A stretch of DNA of 20,897 bases, taken from an uncultured Acetatifactor sp. Its GTDB lineage: Bacteria; Bacillota; Clostridia; Lachnospirales; Lachnospiraceae. The DNA is taken from the NCBI GenBank assembly GCA_934426825.1, contig CAKRYI010000032.1, positions 1-20,897 of the forward strand, written 5' to 3'. The translations under genes were made by a program, and so were the position numbers. Positions 14,702 to 20,897 of the stretch are shown piece after piece; the first letter of the stretch is position 1, and each line of letters opens with the position of its first letter. The notes beneath the pieces were generated by a model that was not told the DNA's origin, ran no database searches, and worked only from the letters and a program-made list of their open reading frames with translations.

Positions 14702-15616
14702 CTATACGGTGATATTTAACAGTGTCAGAATCAGAGCCATTCTTACATATACGCCGAACTGTGCCTGCTTAAAATAAGCGGCTCTGGGGTCGTCATCCAC
14801 TTCAACGGAGATTTCATTGACGCGGGGAAGGGGATGGAGTACCAGCATATCTTTTTTGGCGAGTTCCATTTTTGCCGCATTCAGGACATAGAAATCTTTC
14901 AGACGGACGTAATCCTCTTCATTGAAGAAACGCTCTTTTTGTACACGGGTCATGTACAGCAAATCCAGTTGCGGCATGACACTTTCCAGTCGGATAACTT
15001 CCTCGTAGGGGATATTTTTTTCACGGAGCATATCCGTGATATAATCCGGCACCTTCAGCTCCTCCGGGGAGATGAAGATAAAGCGGATACCGGGGTAGCG
15101 CACCAGTGCATGGATAAGGGAGTGAACGGTACGTCCGAACTTCAAATCGCCGCACAGACCGATGGTAAAGTTATCCAGTCTGCCCTGTAAGGTGCGGATG
15201 GTCATCATATCGGTAAGTGTCTGGGTGGGGTGCTGATGACCGCCGTCGCCGGCGTTGATAACCGGTATTCCGGAATGTTCTGCAGCAACCATGGGAGCGC
15301 CCTCCTTGACGTGGCGCATGGCGCAGATGTCTGCATAGCAGGAGATAATGCGGATGGTATCGGACACGCTTTCGCCCTTGGAAGCGGAAGAGCAGGAGGC
15401 GTCGGAGAAACCGATAACCTGACCGCCCAAGCGAATCATTGCGGATTCAAAGCTCAGTCTGGTACGGGTACTTGGCTCATAAAAGCAGGTGGCAAGTATT
15501 TTGCCGTCACAGGCGTGGGCGTATTTTTGCGGGTTGCTCTGGATGGAAGAGGCAAGGTTAAACAGCCTGTCCAGTTCTTCCGTTGAAAAATCCAGCGGAC
15601 TCATTAAATGTCTCAT
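14702..15616 (-). CDS. pyrB: Aspartate carbamoyltransferase catalytic subunit
   Basis: PyrB joins carbamoyl phosphate and L-aspartate to make carbamoyl aspartate, the first committed step of pyrimidine synthesis. The 304-residue protein has the carbamoyl-phosphate loop FYEPSTRTRLSFE (STRT at 49-52), the second-subunit loop SSASKGES, the HPTQ motif, and the aspartate-site HPLPR near residue 262. ATG at 15616 is preferred because GGAGG lies 8 nt upstream; the in-frame ATG at 15631 overlaps that site (ATGGAGG) and has no ribosome binding site of its own. It is followed by pyrI. The upstream leader to the neighbouring terminator is only about 40 nt, so no PyrR-type attenuator fits here. Confidence 0.95.
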   Translation of the reverse strand: MRHLMSPLDFSTEELDRLFNLASSIQSNPQKYAHACDGKILATCFYEPSTRTRLSFESAMIRLGGQVIGFSDASCSSASKGESVSDTIRIISCYADICAMRHVKEGAPMVAAEHSGIPVINAGDGGHQHPTQTLTDMMTIRTLQGRLDNFTIGLCGDLKFGRTVHSLIHALVRYPGIRFIFISPEELKVPDYITDMLREKNIPYEEVIRLESVMPQLDLLYMTRVQKERFFNEEDYVRLKDFYVLNAAKMELAKKDMLVLHPLPRVNEISVEVDDDPRAAYFKQAQFGVYVRMALILTLLNITV

Positions 15617-15655
15617 AATTGTTTCCTCCATTTATATAATTTACTGAGATTGCAT

Positions 15656-15686
15656 AGAAAAGTCGAAGAGAAAAATCTCTTCGACT
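15656..15686 (-). terminator. Intrinsic terminator after the nitroreductase gene
   Basis: A perfect 11-bp stem (AGTCGAAGAGA against TCTCTTCGACT) with a 4-nt loop lies at 15661-15686. On the minus strand it is followed by TTTTCT. It stands 7 bp after the nitroreductase stop and separates that gene from pyrBI. Confidence 0.85.
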
Positions 15687-15692
15687 GTGTGA

Positions 15693-16229
15693 TTATTTAT
15701 AGGATAATAACTCGTCCACGGTTTTGCGTTTCGGAGCAACGGGTGATTCCGCGGGATAACCGATAGGAATCAATGCGATTAAATCTCTGTCATCCGGAAT
15801 CTCTAATAAATCAGAAGCCTCCTTCTGATCGAAAATTCCCATAATAACGGTTCCGAGTCCCTGTTCATATGCCGCCAAACAAAATGCTTCACTGGCAACT
15901 CCCGCATCAAACATCTGCCAGGAATCACCACGGGCGGTAGTAAAGGAACCGTCTCTCTCAAAACCACTTCTGCCTTTGATAATGGTAACGGCAACTACCA
16001 TGGGGGCGTTGGCGATAATTTCACCGTTTCGGGGATGACCGGAGGTGAACTGTGCCAGTTTCTGTTTGGTTTCACCCTCGACAGCGACATAGCGAACAAT
16101 CTGTGTATGTTTCCAACTGGGAGCATAAGATGCAGTTTCCACAATCTGCGCCAGTGTATCGTGAGATACCGGCTGGTCGGTAAACTGACGGATACTTCTG
16201 CGTCCCGTAATACATTCTTTTGCGGTCAT
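15693..16229 (-). CDS. Nitroreductase-family FMN oxidoreductase
   Basis: The 178-residue protein begins with CITGRRSIRQFTDQPVSHDTL, the FMN phosphate-binding start of the nitroreductase family. It continues with ASYAPSWKHTQIVRYVAV, the usual 'AP-S-x-x-x-Q' segment, and has DAGVASEAFCLAAYEQGLGTVIMG and LIALIPIGYPAE in the expected places. Members reduce nitro compounds, quinones or other electrophiles with NAD(P)H as homodimers. The substrate is not predictable; sequences this short with SW instead of SxxN are common in Clostridia. CAGGAGG precedes the ATG by 8 nt. The gene has its own promoter and a strong terminator, so it is probably a single-gene unit. Confidence 0.9.
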   Translation of the reverse strand: MTAKECITGRRSIRQFTDQPVSHDTLAQIVETASYAPSWKHTQIVRYVAVEGETKQKLAQFTSGHPRNGEIIANAPMVVAVTIIKGRSGFERDGSFTTARGDSWQMFDAGVASEAFCLAAYEQGLGTVIMGIFDQKEASDLLEIPDDRDLIALIPIGYPAESPVAPKRKTVDELLSYK

Positions 16230-16258
16230 AGACTTGTCCTCCTGAACACATTTTTATC

Positions 16259-16287
16259 ATGATACCACTTCTGTCATAGACTTTCAA
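16259..16287 (-). promoter_or_regulatory. Promoter of the nitroreductase gene
   Basis: Reading the minus strand, TTGAAA (16287-16282) and TATCAT (16264-16259) are separated by exactly 17 bp. The predicted start lies about 25 nt before the initiation codon, with the AGGAGG site in between. Confidence 0.65.
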
Positions 16288-16316
16288 TCACAATTTTTTC
16301 TTTTTTTCAGTTTCCG

Positions 16317-16351
16317 TTTTCTCCCGCAAGAGATTCTTTCATAGGAGAAAA
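16317..16351. repeat. Inverted repeat between divergent promoters
   Basis: TTTTCTCC (16317-16324) and GGAGAAAA (16344-16351) are perfect inverted copies with a 19-nt centre. They lie between the nitroreductase promoter and the divergent PH-domain gene promoter. They could be an operator or a chance feature of AT-rich DNA. Confidence 0.3.
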
Positions 16352-16385
16352 ATTCAAAATTACAGTGAAAATCTGTCGGAAATGT

Positions 16386-16414
16386 TTGCATATCGGCATT
16401 ATTTCGATTATAAT
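16386..16414 (+). promoter_or_regulatory. Promoter of the PH-domain gene
   Basis: TTGCAT at 16386-16391 and a perfect TATAAT at 16409-16414 are 17 bp apart. The expected transcript would have a leader of about 100-110 nt that includes the hairpin at 16491-16513. Confidence 0.6.
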
Positions 16415-16490
16415 AAATCAGAATAGTTTTTTCGCGGAATTTGAATACCAAATGTGTTTTACCAAAGAAATTCAACAAAAAAAAGGAAGG

Positions 16491-16513
16491 GTTCCCCGCA
16501 GAGTGAGGGGAAC
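16491..16513 (+). promoter_or_regulatory. Leader hairpin next to the PH-domain gene start
   Basis: GTTCCCC and GGGGAAC form a perfect 7-bp stem with a 9-nt loop, ending 7 nt before ATG 16521. The 3' arm contains AGGGG, one of two possible ribosome binding sites; the other (GGAAAGG, 16514-16520) lies just outside. It has no T run, so it is not a terminator. A role in translation control is possible. Confidence 0.4.
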
Positions 16514-16529
16514 GGAAAGGATGAGACAG

Positions 16530-16901
16530 ATGGAGTTTGTGGAAAGAAAGCGTTGGCTGTTTTTGGGACTGCCTTTTACTTTTACAAAATATACGGTGAA
16601 AGAGGATGTTATCACGATTGATGAGGGACTTTTCAAGACGGTGGAAAACGATTGTTATATGTACAAGGTGCAGGATGTACAGCATGTAGCAAGTTTTTTG
16701 GAAAAGATTCTTCATTTGGGTACGGTTGTCTGCTATACCGGCGACACCACTCATCCGCAGCTTCGTTTGCAGCATATACGCAATTCCAGGGCAATTAAGG
16801 ATTTTATTTTGAAGCAGTCCGAGGAAGCAAGACTGAAACGTCGTACTGTGAATATGCTGGATATCGGTTCCGGCGATGTGGATGACATGGATGATATGTA
16901 A
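16530..16901 (+). CDS. Small bacterial PH-domain protein (bPH_2/DUF304-like)
   Basis: The protein (about 123 residues from ATG 16530, or 126 from ATG 16521) reads RKRWLFLGLPFTFTKYTVKEDVITIDEGLFKTVENDCYMYKVQDVQ. This is the strand pattern of bacterial PH-like domains of the PF03703 type ('y-x-v-t-x-d-x-i-x-i-x-x-G-l-x-x-x-x-x-x-x-x-y-k-v-q-D'). It ends in a basic segment and an acidic tail (GDVDDMDDM). No membrane helix is present, unlike many members. ATG 16530 has GGAAAGG 9 nt upstream; ATG 16521 touches it directly and would rely on AGGGG. The open frame reaches back to 16365, but that part lies in the promoter and leader. The function of this group is not known. A terminator follows 27 bp after the stop. 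Confidence 0.75.
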   Translation: MEFVERKRWLFLGLPFTFTKYTVKEDVITIDEGLFKTVENDCYMYKVQDVQHVASFLEKILHLGTVVCYTGDTTHPQLRLQHIRNSRAIKDFILKQSEEARLKRRTVNMLDIGSGDVDDMDDM

Positions 16902-16927
16902 TGCGGAAAGCATGAGCATAATAGAGA

Positions 16928-16954
16928 ACGGGACCCGGTGAGGGTCCTGTTTTT
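16928..16954 (+). terminator. Intrinsic terminator after the PH-domain gene
   Basis: ACGGGACCC pairs with GGGTCCTGT (9 bp, one G-T pair) around a 5-nt loop (GGTGA), and is followed by TTTTT. Confidence 0.85.
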
Positions 16955-17027
16955 GGCGTAAAGCTGACTTTATGAGGGAGTGCAGGGCAAACCGGGGAGA
17001 AAAGTTTGGAAAGGGACAGGTGCTTTT

Positions 17028-18368
17028 ATGGAACTTGATATGACAAAGGGAAAGCCGGCAAGTCTGATTCTGCGGTTTATTATTCCTACGATTATCGGAA
17101 ATATTTTTCAGCAGTTTTACAGTATGGTAGACACTATTATTGTAGGACGTTTTGTGGGCGTGGATGCGCTGGCGGCGGTAGGCGCCACCGGCTCGATTTC
17201 GTTTCTGATTCTGGGCTTTGCCCAGGGACTGACGACGGGATTTACGGTGCTGACCTCCCAAAGGTACGGTGCCGGGGATAAAGAGGGACTGAAAAAGAGT
17301 ATCGGCAATGCAGCGATTTTGTCCGTGTTTGTGACGGTTATCATTACGGCGATCAGCATGGCGGGTATGGACGGACTGCTTCGGGTGATGAACACGCCGG
17401 ATGATATTTTCGATATGACAAAGACTTACATTATGATTATCTGCGGTGGAATCGCATTCAGCGTGCTGTATAACCTGTTAGCCAGCATTTTGCGCGCTAT
17501 CGGAAACAGCGTCATGCCCTTGGTTTTACTGGTGATTTCCTCTGTCACCAATATTGTCTTGGACTATGTACTGATTGTCTATGGAAATATGGGTGTGGCG
17601 GGAGCCGCATATGCGACGGTGATTTCGCAGGGATTGTCCGGTGTTCTCTGCCTGATTTATATCTGGTGGAGGGTTCCGTTACTTCATGTAAACGCAGGAC
17701 ATTTCAAACTGGACGCTTGTTGTGTGCGCCATCAGATGGGCGTGGGTATTCCCATGGCACTGCAGTTTTCCATTACGGCAGTGGGAACCATTCTGGTGCA
17801 GGCGGCGTTGAATCTGTTAGGCTCCACGGTGGTGGCGTCCTATTCTGTATCCTGCAAGGTGGAGCAGCTGGTGACACAGCCTTTCTATTCCATGGGAATT
17901 ACGATGGCTACTTACTGCGCGCAGAATAAGGGAGTGAATGACCTAGACCGGATTCGCAGCGGTGTGAAGGTGGCAAATATCATGTCCGCAGTCTATGCGG
18001 TGATTATTTACGTTGTCCTGTTGCCGGTGCTTCCGTATGCCATCCGCCTTTTTGTGACGGAGGATATCAGTCTTGTGTACGGATATGCAAGAACGTATAT
18101 CCTGATTTGCGGTGCGTTCTTTATCCCATTGGGAATGATATTTATTTTCCGAAATGCACTGCAGGGCTGTGGCTTTGGCTTTATGCCCATGATGGGCGGC
18201 GTGGTGGAATTAATCAGCCGGAGTGCGGCGGCATTTGTGGCGGCATATTTCTTAAGCTATGAGGGAATCTGTTTTGCCAATGCGCTGGCATGGCTGACGG
18301 CAGGCGTGTTTTTGTGGATTGCGTACCGCATTTTGTTCAAGCGCATGGTGCGGGAAAAACAGGCTTAA
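17028..18368 (+). CDS. MATE-family multidrug/cation efflux transporter
   Basis: The 446-residue protein has about 12 hydrophobic segments in two similar halves. Its N-terminus MTKGKPASLILRFIIPTIIGNIFQQFYSMVDTIIVGRFVGVDALAAVG is the standard MatE start. The second half repeats the pattern (GVGIPMALQFSITAVGTILVQAALNLLG). Family members export drugs or metabolites using a sodium or proton gradient; the substrate is unknown. ATG 17028 is chosen because the MATE domain begins five residues later; the frame is open from 16980 but upstream codons have no family match. AAAGGGACAGG lies 7-17 nt upstream as a modest ribosome binding site. It converges on the next gene, and the two stop codons share the bases TTAA. 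Confidence 0.9.
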   Translation: MELDMTKGKPASLILRFIIPTIIGNIFQQFYSMVDTIIVGRFVGVDALAAVGATGSISFLILGFAQGLTTGFTVLTSQRYGAGDKEGLKKSIGNAAILSVFVTVIITAISMAGMDGLLRVMNTPDDIFDMTKTYIMIICGGIAFSVLYNLLASILRAIGNSVMPLVLLVISSVTNIVLDYVLIVYGNMGVAGAAYATVISQGLSGVLCLIYIWWRVPLLHVNAGHFKLDACCVRHQMGVGIPMALQFSITAVGTILVQAALNLLGSTVVASYSVSCKVEQLVTQPFYSMGITMATYCAQNKGVNDLDRIRSGVKVANIMSAVYAVIIYVVLLPVLPYAIRLFVTEDISLVYGYARTYILICGAFFIPLGMIFIFRNALQGCGFGFMPMMGGVVELISRSAAAFVAAYFLSYEGICFANALAWLTAGVFLWIAYRILFKRMVREKQA

Positions 18369-18778
18369 GAGGAGCGGCGGGACAGCAGAATACGCTCAAA
18401 CAATAGTCCGGCACCGAACCAGACCGGGGCGTAGTCTAAGCGCACTACCCGGTGGATATTCCATTTACTGCGCCCGTAATCCCATGGACACATGGAATGT
18501 TTTGACAAAAGTCTGCCGCTGATATACTCCCCGGAAAAAATTAAGGACATATAGGTAAGTCCCCTGACCCAGAAGGGTTTTCTGCAGAGCAGTGTGTGAA
18601 TGGGGGCAAACAGTGCGGCACAGCCGTAGATGGGAAACATCCAGACAGAGGTGTTGCCCTTCAGTTTATAATCTCTTCTGCGCAGGGAATCCAGTGAGGT
18701 GAAAAAAATCTCCATACACCATCCTGTGAGTCCGCAGCGCAGAAAATTTTTAACAAAAAGCGGTAGTTTGGGTTTCAT
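18365..18778 (-). CDS. Short PF06541 (CmpB-type) membrane protein
   Basis: The 137-residue protein has the PF06541 pattern. It reads GLTGWCMEIFFTSLDSLRRRDYKLKGNTSVWMFPIYGCAALFAPIH, then WVRGLTYMSLIFSGEYISGRLL, CPWDYGRSKWNIHRVVRLDYAPVWFGAGLLFERIL. About four membrane segments are expected. It lacks the coiled-coil tail seen in the family member at 4993-5952. The start is ATG 18778, with GGAGG 5 nt upstream; the frame is open further back to 18877 but without a ribosome binding site, and that part would overlap the folC start. Its TTA stop overlaps the TAA of the MATE gene on the other strand by 4 bp. Function is unknown. Confidence 0.75.
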   Translation of the reverse strand: MKPKLPLFVKNFLRCGLTGWCMEIFFTSLDSLRRRDYKLKGNTSVWMFPIYGCAALFAPIHTLLCRKPFWVRGLTYMSLIFSGEYISGRLLSKHSMCPWDYGRSKWNIHRVVRLDYAPVWFGAGLLFERILLSRRSS

Positions 18779-18858
18779 TATTACCTCCGTGTCGGAACAG
18801 AATTTTACTTTAGTTTGAGCCGGGCAAGGAAAAAATATACCGGAAAGGAAAGTTTTCA

Positions 18859-20172
18859 ATGAAATATCAGGAAGCACTGGATTATCTGGAATCTTTAAAT
18901 ACTTATGGCATTGTGCCGGGACTTGACAGCATTACGGAGTTATGCCGCAGGCTGGGAAATCCGCAGGATAAACTTAAGTTTGTCCATATTGCGGGTACAA
19001 ACGGAAAAGGTTCCACCCTTGCCTATGTGTCCACAGTGTTAAAATGTGCCGGATACCGGGTGGGCAGGTATCTTTCCCCTACTATTTCCGAGTATCGCGA
19101 GCGGATTCAGGTGAACGGCAAAGCTATCTCGAAAGCGGCATTATGCGAAGGTGTGGAGGAGATTCAGGGTGCGGTGGAAGCCATGGTTTCGGACGGATTT
19201 GCCCATCCGACGCCCTTCGAGGTGGAAACGGCGCTGGCATTCTGGTATTATCTCAAAAAAGAATGTGATATTGTTGTTTTGGAAACCGGTATGGGAGGCT
19301 TGCAGGACGCTACCAATCTGATTACGACCACACAAGTGGCAGTGCTTGCGTCCATCAGCATGGACCATATGAAGTTTTTGGGAAACAGTTTAAGAGAAAT
19401 CGCCGCGCAGAAAGCCGGAATTATCAAGGAAGGCTGTGAGGTGGTCAGCATGGCGCAGACGGCGGAGGCTATGGAAGTGGTGGAGCGTGCGGCAAAGGAT
19501 AAGCATTGTACGCTGTACATAGCGGACGCGTCACTGGCAAAGAATATCCGTTACGGTGTGGAAAAGCAGCGGTTTAATTATGAGAATTTCAAAAAACTGG
19601 AAATCGGTCTTGCCGGAAAATTCCAGATAGCCAATGCGGTGCTGGCAGTGAAAACCATTGAAGTTCTTGGACAAAAGGGCTTTCCGGTGTCGGAGAAAGC
19701 ACTCCGAAAAGGCCTTAAGGAAACGGTTTGGCAGGGACGTTTTTCCGTGATAGGAAAAAAGCCTTTGTTTATCGTGGATGGGGCGCATAATGAGGACGCT
19801 GCAAAGAAACTGGCAGATTCTATTGAATTTTATTTTACAAATAAACGAATTATTTATATAATGGGAATATTGAGGGATAAGGAATATGACAAAATCATTG
19901 ACCTGACAAGCAAGTATGCGGAGCAGATTATCACCATAACCCCGCCGGGTAATCCGAGAGCAATGGCGGCGTATGATTTGGCAAAAGAAATCGCCAAAGT
20001 GCATCCGGCGGTCACAGCGGTGGACAGTCTGGAGGAAGCGGTGGAAATGAGTTATCTGCTGGCAGGCAAAGAGGATGTAATCATAGCGTTTGGCTCGCTG
20101 TCCTATCTTGGCAGACTGATGGAAATTGTGGCGAAGCGTTCAGAGGAAGGACATAAGAATGGTAAATCATGA
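18859..20172 (+). CDS. folC: Folylpolyglutamate synthase / dihydrofolate synthase
   Basis: FolC adds glutamate to dihydropteroate or to reduced folates in an ATP-dependent way. The 437-residue protein has the Mur-ligase-like fold: P-loop GTNGKGST at residues 46-53 preceded by FVHIA, SPTISEYRERIQVNG for the folate site, VLETGMGGLQDATNLI, and SISMDHMKFLGNSLREIAAQKAGIIKEG. The ADP-side motif VDGAHNEDAAK lies near residue 308. GGAAAGGAAA lies 7 nt before the ATG. It is the first gene of a folate operon and overlaps folE by 14 bp. No strong promoter was recognised in the 80 bp between it and the divergent PF06541 gene. Confidence 0.95.
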   Translation: MKYQEALDYLESLNTYGIVPGLDSITELCRRLGNPQDKLKFVHIAGTNGKGSTLAYVSTVLKCAGYRVGRYLSPTISEYRERIQVNGKAISKAALCEGVEEIQGAVEAMVSDGFAHPTPFEVETALAFWYYLKKECDIVVLETGMGGLQDATNLITTTQVAVLASISMDHMKFLGNSLREIAAQKAGIIKEGCEVVSMAQTAEAMEVVERAAKDKHCTLYIADASLAKNIRYGVEKQRFNYENFKKLEIGLAGKFQIANAVLAVKTIEVLGQKGFPVSEKALRKGLKETVWQGRFSVIGKKPLFIVDGAHNEDAAKKLADSIEFYFTNKRIIYIMGILRDKEYDKIIDLTSKYAEQIITITPPGNPRAMAAYDLAKEIAKVHPAVTAVDSLEEAVEMSYLLAGKEDVIIAFGSLSYLGRLMEIVAKRSEEGHKNGKS

Positions 20173-20743
20173 GAAAGTAAAAGAGGCAGTCAGAATGCTT
20201 TTGGAGGGAATCGGTGAGGACCCCGGCAGGGAAGGACTGTTGGAGACACCGGACAGAATTGCAAGAATGTACGAGGAAATCTGCGGAGGCATGAATGAGA
20301 GTGCTGAGGAGCATTTGTCCAAGGTGTTTACGGTGGAACACAATGAAATGGTTCTGGAGAAAGATATTGTCTTTTACTCTCTCTGTGAACACCATATGAT
20401 GCCTTTTTACGGAAAAGCCCATGTGGCATATATTCCAAACGGAAAAGTGGTGGGCTTAAGCAAGCTGGCGAGGACGGTGGAGGTTTATGCAAAACGTCTC
20501 CAGATTCAGGAGCAGATGACGGGGCAGATTGCGGATGCCATTATGGAATATCTTGCACCGCAGGGTGTGATGGTGATGGTGGAAGCGGAGCATATGTGCA
20601 TGACCATGCGTGGCGTGAAGAAACCGGGCAGCAAGACGGTCAGCATTGCCGGCAGGGGTGTTTTTCAGGATAATATAGTTTTGCAGAATCAATTTTTCCG
20701 TATGCTTGGAAAAACAGAAGGGTACTGTGATGGAGAGAATTGA
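20159..20743 (+). CDS. folE: GTP cyclohydrolase I (type IA)
   Basis: FolE converts GTP to 7,8-dihydroneopterin triphosphate, the first step of folate synthesis. The 194-residue protein has ETPDRIARMYEEI, the zinc site SLCEHHMMPFYG with Cys76 and His79, GLSKLARTVEVYAKRLQIQEQMT, and the third zinc ligand Cys147 in EHMCMTMRG. The length is right for a type IA enzyme. ATG 20159 is chosen since AGAGGAAGG lies 7-15 nt upstream and the family sequence starts at once; the frame extends to 20126 inside folC. The stop overlaps the start of the next gene by 14 bp, so translation of the three genes is likely coupled. Confidence 0.96.
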   Translation: MVNHEKVKEAVRMLLEGIGEDPGREGLLETPDRIARMYEEICGGMNESAEEHLSKVFTVEHNEMVLEKDIVFYSLCEHHMMPFYGKAHVAYIPNGKVVGLSKLARTVEVYAKRLQIQEQMTGQIADAIMEYLAPQGVMVMVEAEHMCMTMRGVKKPGSKTVSIAGRGVFQDNIVLQNQFFRMLGKTEGYCDGEN

Positions 20744-20897
20744 TAAAATTGTAAATCATGAATTGTTTTTATACCATTTGCATGCCAATGAAGCGGCAGA
20801 AGCACAGCGGTGCTTCTGCCGTCATAGTATGGTGCACTTTTTGGACGTGGCGAGAATCGGAATGATTCTGAATCTGGAGGAGGGACTGGAGCTTTCC
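20730..20897 (+). CDS. HD-domain protein of the folate operon, 5' part (3' end beyond window)
   Basis: An ATG at 20730 inside the end of folE opens a frame that stays open to the end of the window (56 codons). It reads MERIDKIVNHELFLYHLH...CFCRHSMVHFLDVARIGMILNLEEGLELS. The HSMVHFLDVARIG segment is typical of the first helix of HD-superfamily phosphohydrolases, with the HD metal-binding pair expected just past the window. In Clostridia an HD gene is often found between folE and folP. Its role there is unproven; dephosphorylation of a pterin is one idea. No separate strong ribosome binding site is seen, so it probably relies on coupling to folE. Confidence 0.75.
   Translation, partial: MERIDKIVNHELFLYHLHANEAAEAQRCFCRHSMVHFLDVARIGMILNLEEGLELS

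Noticed and set aside
16284..17261. A 325-codon minus-strand open frame
   Set aside because: It crosses two promoters, a terminator and the starts of two plus-strand genes; its translation is basic and low in family-like character.

Overview
The window looks like a chromosomal segment of a low-to-mid GC Firmicute of class Clostridia, most likely a Lachnospiraceae-type gut anaerobe. The grounds are AGGAGG-type ribosome binding sites, a T-box leader, trpXYZ-type transporter genes, a pyrB-pyrI pair, a folC-folE-HD folate cluster and the general protein style. No rRNA, tRNA, phage, IS element or CRISPR array was seen, so this is mostly core and house-keeping DNA rather than an island.

Layout. 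1-1306 (+): the C-terminal end of a His-rich CobW/COG0523 GTPase, then a second P-loop GTPase whose C-terminus resembles the DUF1980/YcgQ domain; both suggest metal handling. 1321-4194 (+): two polytopic membrane proteins, the second a GT-C (ArnT/PMT-like) glycosyltransferase, probably translationally coupled. 4211-5952 (+): a YlmH-type S4 RNA-binding protein and a PF06541 ('CmpB') membrane protein with a coiled-coil tail, ended by a terminator. 6153-9025 (+): an OmpR-family response regulator and a large multi-pass histidine kinase, with an 11-bp-phased direct repeat in front of the regulator gene. 9075-12132 (+): a promoter, a complete T-box riboswitch with a UGG (Trp) specifier, and the tryptophan ABC transporter genes trpX-trpY-trpZ.

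12142-12755 (+) is a decayed acyltransferase gene with the catalytic middle deleted. 12756-14167 (+): a perfect 16-bp palindrome placed like a CRP/FNR class II site, a DUF438-hemerythrin-PAS sensor gene and a terminator. 14253-16287 (-): pyrB-pyrI (aspartate carbamoyltransferase) and, upstream on the same strand, a nitroreductase with its own promoter and terminator. 16386-18368 (+): a small bacterial PH-domain protein and a MATE transporter. 18365-18778 (-): a second, short PF06541 protein convergent with the MATE gene. 18859-20897 (+): the folate operon folC-folE-HD-domain protein, running off the window.

The best-supported regulatory unit is the Trp T-box in front of trpXYZ: uncharged tRNA-Trp is expected to switch on tryptophan uptake. 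The items most worth a second look are the GTPase-DUF1980 fusion, the palindrome at -41.5 before the hemerythrin/PAS sensor, the acyltransferase relic, and the HD-domain protein in the folate operon, which sits where a dihydroneopterin triphosphate phosphohydrolase would be expected. I did not find a clear, wholly new multi-gene system.
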